Below, piece by piece: positions 1 to 7,402 of a stretch of 40,002 nt of DNA; within the stretch, counting starts at the first letter, position 1; every line of letters begins with the position of its first letter. The position numbers and the translations under genes were made by a program. The notes below the pieces were generated by a model that did not search any database, was not told where the DNA came from, and saw only the letters and a list, made by a program, of their open reading frames with translations. The stretch is from positions 1-40,002 of the forward strand of contig JAFTFV010000017.1 of assembly GCA_017458265.1 (NCBI GenBank). Reading direction: 5' to 3'. The DNA is from Bacteroidales bacterium. GTDB taxonomy: Bacteria; Bacteroidota; Bacteroidia; Bacteroidales; UBA932.

Positions 1-65
1 CGGACGGTTGTGCCACGGTCCAGGAACTCCTGGTATATCGGTCTGAAGTCATTGAGGGTCCACAT
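1..65 (-). CDS. partial N-terminus, IS66-type accessory (TnpA-like) protein
   Basis: An ATG at 65-63 opens a frame that stays open to the window edge; only 21 codons are visible (starting MWTLNDFRPIYQEFLDRG). The pattern of a phenylalanine-rich start, then IYQEFL and a short basic stretch resembles the opening of the small helix-turn-helix accessory proteins of IS66 elements in Bacteroidota. A good promoter sits about 22 bases upstream (87-116), which supports a real gene. With so few residues the family call is an inference; any other small protein is possible. Confidence 0.4.
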   Translation of the reverse strand, partial: MWTLNDFRPIYQEFLDRGTTV

Positions 66-86
66 AAGCTTTGTCTGTTTTGCGGA

Positions 87-116
87 CAAAGTTACCGTGG
101 ATCAGTCAGACGGCAA
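87..116 (-). promoter_or_regulatory. Bacteroidota-type promoter for the left-edge gene
   Basis: On the minus strand TTG (116-114), 19 bases, then TAACTTTG (94-87). This fits the TTTG-N19-TAnnTTTG pattern also found in front of the stable RNA genes here. Transcription would start near 80 and give a leader of about 15 bases before the ATG at 65. Confidence 0.6.
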
Positions 117-160
117 GGACGGGGTTTACCGAATGCTTACGTTTGGTCTACACAGTATTG

Positions 161-188
161 AAAACCAGCCATAATCGGCTGGTTTTTT
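161..188. terminator. intrinsic terminator hairpin
   Basis: An 8-bp perfect stem, AACCAGCC (163-170) with GGCTGGTT (177-184), has a 6-base loop and is followed by T residues on the plus strand and preceded by A residues. It can therefore work in both directions. The gene it served is not in the window; it may have been separated from it by the insertion that ends at 140. Confidence 0.75.
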
Positions 189-370
189 GCTTTGTTTGCT
201 ATTGACACGAACCCCAAACCCCTAGCTCGGGCACGTATCAGGCCGTTTTTCCGTCCGCACAAGGAAAAATCCGTTGCTCGGGCACGGAAACAGGGTGTTT
301 GCTGCCACCCCTTGCCGCCTTTTCTGTGTGCTTTCTGTTACGATTACCGCGTATTATTGCAAAAAATGTT
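189..370. other. non-coding stretch, no recognised gene
   Basis: Between the terminator and the next promoter I see no convincing coding sequence. The segment holds two copies of GCTCGGGCACG (near 223 and 274) about 50 bases apart, and imperfect inverted GTTTTTCC/GGAAAAA segments. Open frames here lack a start context and family resemblance. Confidence 0.5.
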
Positions 371-378
371 TAAATTTG
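371..378 (+). promoter_or_regulatory. -7 box TAAATTTG upstream of small ORF and porin-like gene
   Basis: TAAATTTG matches the Bacteroidota TAnnTTTG -7 element. No well-spaced -33 TTTG is seen. Transcription would start near 384 and read through the 406-516 ORF into the outer-membrane protein gene. Confidence 0.5.
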
Positions 379-405
379 TATGATAGCAAGCATACCGAAT
401 ACACT

Positions 406-516
406 ATGGCATTTGAGCAAGTCTTCAAAAATTTAGACAACGCTCTGGGAGGTATAGAACAAGCTAGGGGAACCTTCTATAGCTTCCAGAGAAATCTTTA
501 CAAACAAGCAATATAA
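406..516 (+). CDS. 36-residue ORF resembling the start of a type I methylase (HsdM); possible remnant
   Basis: The ORF begins MAFEQVFKNLDNAL, which resembles the common start of Bacteroidota HsdM proteins (MAFEQxFKNIDDxL from family knowledge). It then diverges and ends after 36 residues, with no N6-adenine methylase domain following. Its ATG lies just downstream of the -7 box at 371-378, so it is probably transcribed ahead of the beta-barrel gene at 560. It may be a decayed hsdM end, a leader peptide or a chance ORF. I cannot decide between these by eye; the resemblance covers only 14 residues. Confidence 0.35.
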   Translation: MAFEQVFKNLDNALGGIEQARGTFYSFQRNLYKQAI

Positions 517-559
517 TAATCTTAATACAAAGTTTACCTAACTAATGAGGTTTTTTACT

Positions 560-1264
560 ATGAAAAAACTATTTGTGATTCTGGCTCTCTCGGTTCTTAC
601 CGCAACTGCAGCCAAGGCGCAGTTCTTCTTCGGAACCCAGTTCGGCGTTTTTACCAATGGCGGTTCAACTGTATCTGCAGAGACTACTGAGCGCGCCGCA
701 ACATCCTTCAATGTGTCTTTGAAGCCAAGCGTAGGTTATTATTTCACCCCCAAGCTTGTTGCGGGACTCAAATTGAATTTTACCAGCTGCTCTTTTGCCG
801 ATAACGACACCGGCAGCCTTCCCTTCAATCTCGAATCATATGCGATTAACCTGCTCATGGGCAATGGCCTGGAGCGCGACTACATGTCCTTCAAGGTTTC
901 GCCCTATGTCAGGTATCATGTTTTCTCCATGTTCAACGACAAACTCAAGATCTGGGCAGAACTTGACGGCTATCTTGGAATGAAGTACCCCAGAGATGAT
1001 GAGCACAAGATCAATGCAGACGGCCGTTCAATGATTTACGGTATTGAATTCCATCCGCTCGTGAGCTACGACATTATCAATAACTATATGATTTACACGG
1101 CTCTGAATTTCGCTTCAATCTCCTGGGACGGTCAGGCAAAGAGGAGTACAGACCTTGCCGGTGAAGTTTCTACCAGATACACAGACCGTTTCCTGTTCCA
1201 GTGCAATCCGCTCATGGCAATCGCGAATGCATTCATCAACATCGGTGTAATGAAGAAATTCTAA
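560..1264 (+). CDS. outer-membrane beta-barrel protein
   Basis: A 234-residue protein with a clear Sec signal peptide (lysines at 2-3, hydrophobic to about residue 17, AKA then Gln21). The mature part has alternating hydrophobic and polar residues and aromatic-rich segments such as FFFGTQFGVF, VGYYFTPKL and VSPYVRYHVF, and ends in a strand-like IGVMKKF with a terminal Phe. This is typical of small OmpX/OmpW-like porin-family barrels of Bacteroidota. I chose ATG 560 because an upstream in-frame ATG at 545 would put extra residues before the signal peptide. The gene converges on the nitroreductase gene, and the two ends overlap by four bases with no terminator between them. The substrate is unknown. 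Confidence 0.8.
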   Translation: MKKLFVILALSVLTATAAKAQFFFGTQFGVFTNGGSTVSAETTERAATSFNVSLKPSVGYYFTPKLVAGLKLNFTSCSFADNDTGSLPFNLESYAINLLMGNGLERDYMSFKVSPYVRYHVFSMFNDKLKIWAELDGYLGMKYPRDDEHKINADGRSMIYGIEFHPLVSYDIINNYMIYTALNFASISWDGQAKRSTDLAGEVSTRYTDRFLFQCNPLMAIANAFINIGVMKKF

Positions 1265-1884
1265 ATCAGAATCTGGGAAAGGCTCAGTTTGGGCACGAAG
1301 TGGACGCCATCCTTGCGATAGTATTTAAGGTCTGATGGTTCGCCGGGTACCAGAATAATCCTTTCCGAAGGTTTGCCGATGGCAATTACGGCAATCGGAT
1401 CAAGCGGGAGTGCGAGAGCCTCCCGCATTTCTTTTTTGTCAAAATTAAGTATGAATATGCCGCCAAGGCCCATCTCCGTGGCTTTGAGAAGGATACTCTG
1501 TCCGGCTATGCCAAGGTCGATGTCGACGACACGGTCTTCTGGGACTGCACTGCAAATGACGATGTACGCTTGCGGCTCCATCCCCTCATGAGGAAGATGC
1601 TCCTGGGGGAGTGCGGAGCCAAGCTTTATAAGGGGAAGGACCTTGTGTGCATCGGCGGTAACAAGCCTGTAGCGAAGAGGCTGTCGGTTCATGCCGGATG
1701 CGACAAGGGTGGTAACGGAAACAAGCTCCCGCAGTTCTTCTTCTGATACTTTGCGCGCGGAGTCATATCCCCTGTAACTGCGGTTGCACTTGAGCAGTGA
1801 ATCCAGCGAGGGACTGCTGCGCCTTACTACCTTTTTCTGTTGCGCCAGCTCTTCCTGGCGCCTTTCCAGATAATTGTCTGCCAT
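1261..1884 (-). CDS. nitroreductase family protein
   Basis: A 207-residue protein of the FMN-dependent nitroreductase fold. It has the RSYRGYDSARKVSEEEL start near residues 35-50, an ASGMNRQPLRYRLV segment that corresponds to the usual flavin-binding 'SA.N.QPW.F.V' region, a central DLGIAGQSILLKATEMGLGG helix typical of the family (about 122-141), and a C-terminal IAIGKPSE motif. Such enzymes reduce nitro compounds, quinones or flavins with NAD(P)H in the cytosol. The N-terminal 30 residues are charged and do not belong to the core fold. It starts two bases after the ABC exporter stop codon, so the two are very probably co-transcribed. The natural substrate cannot be read from sequence. Confidence 0.85.
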   Translation of the reverse strand: MADNYLERRQEELAQQKKVVRRSSPSLDSLLKCNRSYRGYDSARKVSEEELRELVSVTTLVASGMNRQPLRYRLVTADAHKVLPLIKLGSALPQEHLPHEGMEPQAYIVICSAVPEDRVVDIDLGIAGQSILLKATEMGLGGIFILNFDKKEMREALALPLDPIAVIAIGKPSERIILVPGEPSDLKYYRKDGVHFVPKLSLSQILI

Positions 1885-1886
1885 TG

Positions 1887-3680
1887 TTATGCCTCCTGTG
1901 AGACCGTTTTAGCTATCTTTTCTATGTTAAGGCTGCGTGCCGATGCATCGATGATGTCCTTGTACACGCCGCCCTTCTTGTAGACCTCGTCAGGGTTTCC
2001 GTACTGCTCCACGCGGCCTTTCTGGAGGGCGTAGACCAGTTCGCTGTCTATGATTTGGGAGATATTGTGCGAAATGATGATTACCGTGCGGCCTTCCTTG
2101 ATTGCGTCGATGGAGTTCTTGATCTGCTCCGTAGCGATGGCATCGAGGCTTGCTGTGGGCTCATCAAGGAATATGATGGGCGGGTTCTTGAGGAACATGC
2201 GGGCAATGGCGATGCGCTGCTGCTGGCCGCCGGAAAGGTCTGAGGCCTTGTTCTTGAACTGCTTTGGAAGTGCCATTATCTGGTCATAGATGAATGACTT
2301 CTTTGCCGCTTCCACAACTTCTTCATGAGTGGCATCAGGTTTTCCGTAAAGGATGTTCTCTTCTACGGTTCCGTCAAAGATATGGTTCTTCTGAAGTACC
2401 AGTCCCACGTTGTCCCTGAGGAACTTGGTGTCGTAATCCTTGAGGTCTACTCCGTCGAGCGTTATGGTGCCTCTCTGGGGGACATAAAACTTGTCCAGGA
2501 GGTTCACTATGGTACTCTTTCCCGCTCCGGAAAGGCCCACGAGCGCCGTAATCTTTCCGGGTTCGATGACCATGTTCACGCCGAATAGGGCCTGGTTCCC
2601 GTTGGGGTAGGTGAAATCCACGTCCTTTAGCTCGAACCTGCCGTGAATCTTCTCCGGCCTGTAGTTTCCGCTGGGTTCGACCTCCTCCTCTGAATCCAGG
2701 ATGCTGAAGAAGCCTTCGGCATAGATGAGGGCGTCATTGACGTCGTCGAAGATGCGCTGGAGCTGGGTGATGGGGGCGATGACGTTGGAGAACAGCATCA
2801 CATGGTACATTATCTTGCCGATGGTCATGCCGGGGTACTCAATGAGCACCAGATATGCCGTGAGAATGATGACCAGTACGGTCCCAACCTGTTTTACGAA
2901 ACTCTTGATGCCGTTGAAGTAGAAGCTGACTCGGCGAGTTTTCACCTGGTTTGCCGTAACCTGATTCTGCAGGTCAAGCTGTTTGCCGGCTTCGATACTC
3001 TCCCTATTGAAGGACTTTATGACATTGATGGAGTCAATGATGTTCTTTATTCCCTGGCTCTTGGATTCCATGTAGCCGCGCATTTCGCGTCTCCAGCCCT
3101 TGAGTCTTTTTGCCTGCCGATATGTAATCCAGAAATAAATAGGCACGATTCCAAGCGCGACGAGGCCCACATAGACGTTGGCTGCGAACATGAGAATCAG
3201 TGCCAGGAGGGCGCTGGTGAAAAGGGGGAGAAGGTCGATGAAAAAGTTCTGCACCGTCCTTGACAGGCTGCTTACGCCCTGGTCAATCCTTGCCTGGACC
3301 TTGCCGGTGGAGTTCTCATCGGCAGAGAAATATGCCATCCTGAAAGTGAGGACCCTTTCGATGACGCTTTGGGAAAGGTCCCTGGACACGAAGATGCGCA
3401 TCCTTTCACCGTAGTAGTTCTGTGCAAAGGTGATAAGGGCCGACAGGACCTCCTTTCCCAGCAGGACTATGGAGATGACGGTGAGGATCTTCGCTGCCTG
3501 GGCCCACGTGAAATCCGTGCCGATGAGGGCGTTTATGGCGTCCACCGTCTTGTCCAGGACGATGGCGTTGACCTGCTGCATGAGGGATCCCACCAGGGTG
3601 AGCAGCAGGGTGATGGCTACAAGGATGCGGTACGGCTTTACGAAAGGCCGTATTTTCTTGAAAAGTTCGAGAAGGTTCAT
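1887..3680 (-). CDS. ABC exporter, fused membrane and ATPase domains
   Basis: A 597-residue half-transporter. The N-terminal six-helix membrane domain (about residues 15-310) includes the coupling-region sequences MAYFSADENSTGKVQARI and IDSINVIKSFNRE. The C-terminal nucleotide-binding domain has Walker A GLSGAGKST (382-390), signature LSGGQQQR (482-489), Walker B IIFLDEPTASLD (from 502) and switch His537. The architecture is that of MsbA/multidrug-type exporters that work as dimers in the inner membrane; lipid, peptide or drug substrates are all possible. Its ATG overlaps the stop of the DUF1846 gene (ATGA), and the nitroreductase follows directly, so the three genes form one operon. Confidence 0.93.
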   Translation of the reverse strand: MNLLELFKKIRPFVKPYRILVAITLLLTLVGSLMQQVNAIVLDKTVDAINALIGTDFTWAQAAKILTVISIVLLGKEVLSALITFAQNYYGERMRIFVSRDLSQSVIERVLTFRMAYFSADENSTGKVQARIDQGVSSLSRTVQNFFIDLLPLFTSALLALILMFAANVYVGLVALGIVPIYFWITYRQAKRLKGWRREMRGYMESKSQGIKNIIDSINVIKSFNRESIEAGKQLDLQNQVTANQVKTRRVSFYFNGIKSFVKQVGTVLVIILTAYLVLIEYPGMTIGKIMYHVMLFSNVIAPITQLQRIFDDVNDALIYAEGFFSILDSEEEVEPSGNYRPEKIHGRFELKDVDFTYPNGNQALFGVNMVIEPGKITALVGLSGAGKSTIVNLLDKFYVPQRGTITLDGVDLKDYDTKFLRDNVGLVLQKNHIFDGTVEENILYGKPDATHEEVVEAAKKSFIYDQIMALPKQFKNKASDLSGGQQQRIAIARMFLKNPPIIFLDEPTASLDAIATEQIKNSIDAIKEGRTVIIISHNISQIIDSELVYALQKGRVEQYGNPDEVYKKGGVYKDIIDASARSLNIEKIAKTVSQEA

Positions 3681-5137
3681 TTCTTGACCGGGTCGCAGGT
3701 GAGGCCTACTCCCAGTTTCTTGAATACCTTGCGGTCCACTTCGCCCAGCATTACCGTGCAGTGCATCTGACAGCCTTCAAGCTGGGGAAGGCATGCGAGA
3801 GCCTTGCGGCAGTTCTCATCTGTGGTGCTGAGTACGGAAAGGGCAATGAGGACTTCGTCCGAGTGGAGCCGGGGATTTCTTCCGTGCAGGTAGGTCACCT
3901 TGGTTTCTTGAATGGGCTGAATCATGCTCTGCGGAATCAGCTTTGTCTGGTGGTCAATGCCTGCAAGATGCTTGGTGGCATTGAGGATGAGAGCGGCGCT
4001 GGGACCGAGCAGGGGACTGGTCTCTGCGGTGATGAGGGTGCCGTCGGCAAGTTCGATGGCGGCCGATGGCTTTTCGGATATTTCCTTCCTGACCTTGGCT
4101 GCAACAGTACACAGGCGGTAGTCCGTCGTGATGCGTGCCTGTTTCATCAGCAGGGATATCTTGTTCACTTCTTCGTCGTTGCCGTCGCCTGCCGCAAGGT
4201 GTCCAAGGGCGGTATAGTAACGGCGGATGATTTCGTGGCGGGCGGCATCGCAGCAGGCGTCTTCATCGGCAAGGCAGTATCCAATCATGTTTACGCCCAT
4301 GTCGGTAGGGGACTTGTATGGATTCTCGCCGTAAATGCCTTCGAAGAGGGCGTTGAGGACGGGGAAAATCTCGATGTCGCGGTTGTAGTTGATGGCCGTG
4401 GTTCCGTATGCCTCAAGATGGAAGGGGTCGATCATGTTCACGTCGTTGAGATCTGCGGTTGCGGCCTCGTACGCAATGTTTACCGGGTGCTTGAGGGGAA
4501 GGTTCCAGACGGGGAAGGTCTCAAACTTGGCGTATCCGGCCTTGATGCCGCGTTTCATCTCCTGGTAGAGCTGGCTCAGGCACACTGCCATTTTTCCGCT
4601 GCCCGGGCCGGGAGCCGTGACAACTACCAGCGGGCGGGTGGTCTTCACATAGTCATTCTTGCCGAAACCCTCTTCAGAGTCGATCAGGGACACGTTTTTG
4701 GGATATCCTTCGATGGTATGGTGGTAGTAGACGGTGATGCCCATGCGCTCCAGACGGGCGCGGTAGGCGTCTGCGCTGGACTGGCCGTTGTAGTGGGTGA
4801 TCACCACGCTGCTCACCAGGAAGCCTCGCTTCATGAACTCGTCACGGAGGCGGAAGACGTCCATGTCGTAGGTGATGCCAAGGTCGCTGCGGATTTTGTT
4901 CTTCTCAATGTCCACGGCGCTGATGACTATGATTATTTCACAGTCGTCGCTGAGCTGCCGGAGCATTTTGAGCTTGGTGTCCGGCTCGAAACCGGGGAGC
5001 ACCCTTGCTGCGTGATTGTCGTCGAAAAGTTTACCACCGAACTCCATGTAGAGCTTGTCGCCGAACATGGCGATGCGCTCCTTGATGTGCTCAGACTGGA
5101 TTTTGAGATATTTTTGAATGTCGAACCCGTTTTTCAT
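3677..5137 (-). CDS. DUF1846 family protein
   Basis: A 486-residue protein matching the DUF1846 family along its whole length. Characteristic stretches are GFDIQKYLKIQSEHI at the start, MEFGGKLFDDNHAARVLPGF, a P-loop-like APGPGSGK at 175-182, SKFETFPVWNLPLKHP-type sequence in the middle and NIAYEAATADLNDVNMIDPF. Family members are large, conserved, of unsettled function and found in anaerobes; the P-loop-like segment suggests nucleotide or phosphate binding. I chose ATG 5137 over an upstream TTG at 5149 because the TTG lies inside the promoter's -7 box. The stop overlaps the ATG of the ABC exporter gene. Confidence 0.85.
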   Translation of the reverse strand: MKNGFDIQKYLKIQSEHIKERIAMFGDKLYMEFGGKLFDDNHAARVLPGFEPDTKLKMLRQLSDDCEIIIVISAVDIEKNKIRSDLGITYDMDVFRLRDEFMKRGFLVSSVVITHYNGQSSADAYRARLERMGITVYYHHTIEGYPKNVSLIDSEEGFGKNDYVKTTRPLVVVTAPGPGSGKMAVCLSQLYQEMKRGIKAGYAKFETFPVWNLPLKHPVNIAYEAATADLNDVNMIDPFHLEAYGTTAINYNRDIEIFPVLNALFEGIYGENPYKSPTDMGVNMIGYCLADEDACCDAARHEIIRRYYTALGHLAAGDGNDEEVNKISLLMKQARITTDYRLCTVAAKVRKEISEKPSAAIELADGTLITAETSPLLGPSAALILNATKHLAGIDHQTKLIPQSMIQPIQETKVTYLHGRNPRLHSDEVLIALSVLSTTDENCRKALACLPQLEGCQMHCTVMLGEVDRKVFKKLGVGLTCDPVKK

Positions 5138-5146
5138 AACGGGATA

Positions 5147-5178
5147 CAAAGATAATATTTTCCTCTATTCGGAGCAAA
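5147..5178 (-). promoter_or_regulatory. strong promoter with almost no leader before the DUF1846 gene
   Basis: On the minus strand TTTG (5178-5175), 20 bases, then TATCTTTG (5154-5147), a full match to the Bacteroidota pattern. The ATG at 5137 comes only nine bases after the -7 box, so the mRNA would have a leader of a few bases at most. It lies between the Fur stop (5180) and the DUF1846 start. Confidence 0.7.
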
Positions 5179-5179
5179 A

Positions 5180-5581
5180 TTATTTTTGGCACTCCGGGCA
5201 GATTCCCCTCAGGAGATACGATGCGCTCTGTACGCTGTAGCCATCCGGTACGGTAACTTCCGGGATGTGTACGTCTTCCAGGCAGAAGGTCCGGTGGCAC
5301 TGTTCGCAGAAAAAATGGACATGGAGGTCATCGTCCGTTTCGTGGCTGTGGCTGTGGCAGAGTTCGTATCGGATGCCTTCTCCGGTGTCTTCAAGGGCAT
5401 GGACCAGATGGGCGTCCCTGAAAACCTGGAGAGCGCGGAATATGTTGCTCTTGTCGATGGTCTCCAGTTCCGCCTCCAGCTCCGTCATGGTAAGGGGGCG
5501 GTGTGCATCGTGCAGCGCACGTGCAATCATAAGGCGGTTCGCCGTAGCCTTTATTCCGTGTTCTTCAAGAAGATGTTCCAT
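5180..5581 (-). CDS. Fur family metal-dependent regulator
   Basis: A 133-residue protein. The N-terminal winged helix (about 1-75) has KATANRLMIARALHDAHRPLT and the recognition-helix sequence SNIFRALQVF. The dimerisation domain has a His-rich segment HSHSHETDDDLHVHFF (76-91) and the two structural-zinc pairs C92-x2-C95 and C128-x2-C131. This is the Fur/Zur/PerR fold, which represses genes when loaded with metal; which metal it senses cannot be told. The ATG overlaps the stop of the upstream isomerase-like gene (TGATG), so the two are translationally coupled. Confidence 0.9.
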   Translation of the reverse strand: MEHLLEEHGIKATANRLMIARALHDAHRPLTMTELEAELETIDKSNIFRALQVFRDAHLVHALEDTGEGIRYELCHSHSHETDDDLHVHFFCEQCHRTFCLEDVHIPEVTVPDGYSVQSASYLLRGICPECQK

Positions 5582-6777
5582 CAGCCGAGAAATTCCTGTA
5601 TGAGTTCTTTGTGGTGACCGGGAATGATGATATGATGGTTGCCGATGGGATCCTTCAGGAAGTATGCGGCATCTTCCGGGGGAATCTGAATGGCAATCTG
5701 GGTGCGGCAGAGATTGTCTTCGTACTGGTTGTAGAGGAGTTCTCCCTCAGACACGAAGAAGCGGTCCATCCTTCCTGAAACCTTGAATACGGTAACAGGG
5801 CCTTCCGGGAACTCTCCGTGGATTCCGACGCCGATTCCGGACTCGAAATGGGTGTCATACTGCCAGTTGGAAACCATGTTGAAAGGTATGGTGCAGTGTG
5901 CGAACAGCATCTTTCCTTCCTGGACGTCAATGCGCGCAGGATTGGCCTGGAAGCCGGTGCAGCCGGTAAGGGCATAGGAAATCATCATGGAAAGAAGGGC
6001 CGGAACATCTCCTTCGCATGCGGCGGGAATCCCGTCTGAATTGAATGATGCAAGGGCCAGGCAGCCGGTATTTCCGACAGTCGTGAGAAGGTCGAAGCAT
6101 CGCAGCGTGAAGGCGTCAAGCTGATACTTTTCCACCAGAACCTTCAAGGCATTGTAGACCTGCACTGCTCCGGGATATGCCTTGCGGACGTTGTCGGCCA
6201 TGGGCTCTTCCTTCGGAGCGGGGGAGCCATCGGCAAGGGGAATCTCCTTGAGGAGATCTTCCATGGGCACTTCAACTATCTTTGCGCCGATTTTATCCAT
6301 GACTGAAGTGGCGTCGGCATGGCTGGAAATGAGCCAGTCTGACGGCTGGCCCACAACGCCAAGCCTCATTCCGTGCAGTTTCTTCCGGGCATCGGCCGCC
6401 GTGCCGATGAGGCTGATACGGTGGCGGAGATAATCGGCACTGCCATGAAGGACCTCACCCTTAAGGCCCTGCTGACGGAGGTATGACAGGATTTCAAGCG
6501 AAGCGGCAAGGGAATTGCTCTTCCCTGATGTCAGGAGGTAAAACCTGCCGACGCCCTTTGCAAGCATTTCCGGAAGGAGGGACTTGAAAATGCCCTCTGC
6601 ACCGCCTGTGCGCACGTAAATCAAGTCGAGGCTGCCGCTTCCGAAGTCGGAAAAAACGGCCCCCTTGAATTCATAGTTCCCCTCAGGGAAAACCTCACCC
6701 AGAAAACTGTCACTGATTGCCTTTACCGACTCTTCATCATGGAGTCCTGACGTGATAGTATATATTCGAATTGCCAT
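5581..6777 (-). CDS. L-fucose/L-arabinose isomerase-like protein
   Basis: A 398-residue protein with the fold and late motifs of the fucose/arabinose isomerase superfamily: FTLRCFDLL near 220, GIPAACEGDVPALLSM near 247-262 (an acidic, metal-binding-type region), FAHCTIPFNM and the C-terminal GNHHIIIPGHHKELI with a His cluster. Members interconvert aldoses and ketoses using Mn2+, but this clade is more divergent and shorter than true FucI, so the substrate is unknown. An ATG at 6777 follows the SRP RNA gene directly. It overlaps the Fur gene by one base, which suggests that metal status and this enzyme are linked. Confidence 0.8.
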   Translation of the reverse strand: MAIRIYTITSGLHDEESVKAISDSFLGEVFPEGNYEFKGAVFSDFGSGSLDLIYVRTGGAEGIFKSLLPEMLAKGVGRFYLLTSGKSNSLAASLEILSYLRQQGLKGEVLHGSADYLRHRISLIGTAADARKKLHGMRLGVVGQPSDWLISSHADATSVMDKIGAKIVEVPMEDLLKEIPLADGSPAPKEEPMADNVRKAYPGAVQVYNALKVLVEKYQLDAFTLRCFDLLTTVGNTGCLALASFNSDGIPAACEGDVPALLSMMISYALTGCTGFQANPARIDVQEGKMLFAHCTIPFNMVSNWQYDTHFESGIGVGIHGEFPEGPVTVFKVSGRMDRFFVSEGELLYNQYEDNLCRTQIAIQIPPEDAAYFLKDPIGNHHIIIPGHHKELIQEFLG

Positions 6778-6780
6778 AAT

Positions 6781-6884
6781 AAAAAAAGGGAAAGCGACTT
6801 GTATCGCACCGCTACAACCTTCTTACCCTTGCTACATTCCTGTCCTGGGGGATTCGGAGGGAGCTGGTCGTACAAGACTTTCCC
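6781..6884 (-). ncRNA. ffs: signal recognition particle RNA (small, 4.5S type)
   Basis: The minus strand carries the conserved apical SRP sequence CCAGGACAGGAATGTAGCAA (6846-6827) that binds Ffh. The ends pair: GGGAAAG near the 5' end with CTTTCCC near the 3' end, and TTGTAC with complementary GATACAA inside that. A T-run (6787-6781) directly after the closing stem ends the transcript. The RNA forms the protein-targeting particle with Ffh. Ends are estimated from the stem and promoter; the 5' end may be off by a few bases. Confidence 0.9.
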
Positions 6885-6888
6885 ACTG

Positions 6889-6919
6889 CAAAGTTAGATA
6901 TTTTTCTTAAACTTTCAAA
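6889..6919 (-). promoter_or_regulatory. SRP RNA promoter
   Basis: On the minus strand TTTG (6919-6916), 19 bases, TAACTTTG (6896-6889). The -33 element lies inside the last codons of the cytidine deaminase gene (stop at 6907). Confidence 0.8.
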
Positions 6920-7386
6920 CTGTCGAAGATAAAGGGAAGCACATCGTCAACTTTCCAGAACTTGCGGATGCGCTTTTCTCCGGCAAGGATTATCTTGAGG
7001 GGTTTGCCGAACTTTTTCTGATACTCGGCCATGACCTGGCGGCAGTTGCCGCAGGGAGAGGCGGGGAGTTCGCACTGGACGCCGTGGTCTGCTGCGCTTA
7101 CTGCAAGGGTGTCGAAGGCAATGCCAGGATAATTTGCGCTGGCGGCAAACATCGCCGTCCTTTCTGCACAGAGGCCTGCCGGATATGCGGCATTTTCCTG
7201 ATTGGCACCTTTGATGACAATCCCGTTTTCAAGACGGAGTGCCGCTCCTACCTGGAAATTTGAATATGGGGAATATGAGCCGTTTCTGGCTTCATTCGCT
7301 GCTTTTACGAGTTCCTGGTCCTGAGGGGTCATCTCCTCCAGGGAGTCGTATTCGAGGTAATCGATTACTAGTTTCTTTTCAGTCAT
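6907..7386 (-). CDS. cdd: cytidine deaminase
   Basis: A 159-residue protein with the zinc-site motifs of cytidine deaminase: C73-A-E75 (CAERTAMF), with Glu75 as the proton shuttle, and PCGNC giving C112 and C115. The N-terminal ARNGSYSPYSNFQVGAAL is the substrate-binding region. It deaminates (deoxy)cytidine to (deoxy)uridine in pyrimidine salvage. I chose ATG 7386; an upstream TTG at 7413 would overlap the preceding leucine-rich-repeat gene and give an N-terminus not seen in the family. It is probably co-transcribed with that gene, 16 bases upstream. Confidence 0.93.
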   Translation of the reverse strand: MTEKKLVIDYLEYDSLEEMTPQDQELVKAANEARNGSYSPYSNFQVGAALRLENGIVIKGANQENAAYPAGLCAERTAMFAASANYPGIAFDTLAVSAADHGVQCELPASPCGNCRQVMAEYQKKFGKPLKIILAGEKRIRKFWKVDDVLPFIFDSLKV

Positions 7387-7402
7387 GAGCGAAAGATAAG
7401 CA

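Larger units (their letters stand above)
1..140 (-). mobile_element. probable end of an IS66-like insertion sequence
   Basis: Read on the minus strand, a segment beginning GTAAGC at position 140 leads into a promoter and a small ORF that runs off the left edge. From family knowledge, IS66-family terminal repeats commonly begin GTAAGC, and the first gene is a short accessory protein. I infer that the element lies to the left and ends at 140. Its other end, the second inverted repeat and the target duplication (8 bp expected; candidate 141-148) are not visible, so the boundary is tentative. Confidence 0.35.

Noticed and set aside
192-383. 63-codon plus-strand frame after the first terminator
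   Set aside because: No promoter before it, no family resemblance, and the region's own -7 box lies at its 3' end.
3761-5155. 464-codon plus-strand reading frame opposite the DUF1846 gene
   Set aside because: It is the antisense of a clear full-length family match. Its translation is rich in Val, Gly and His with no domain pattern, as expected from a shadow frame.
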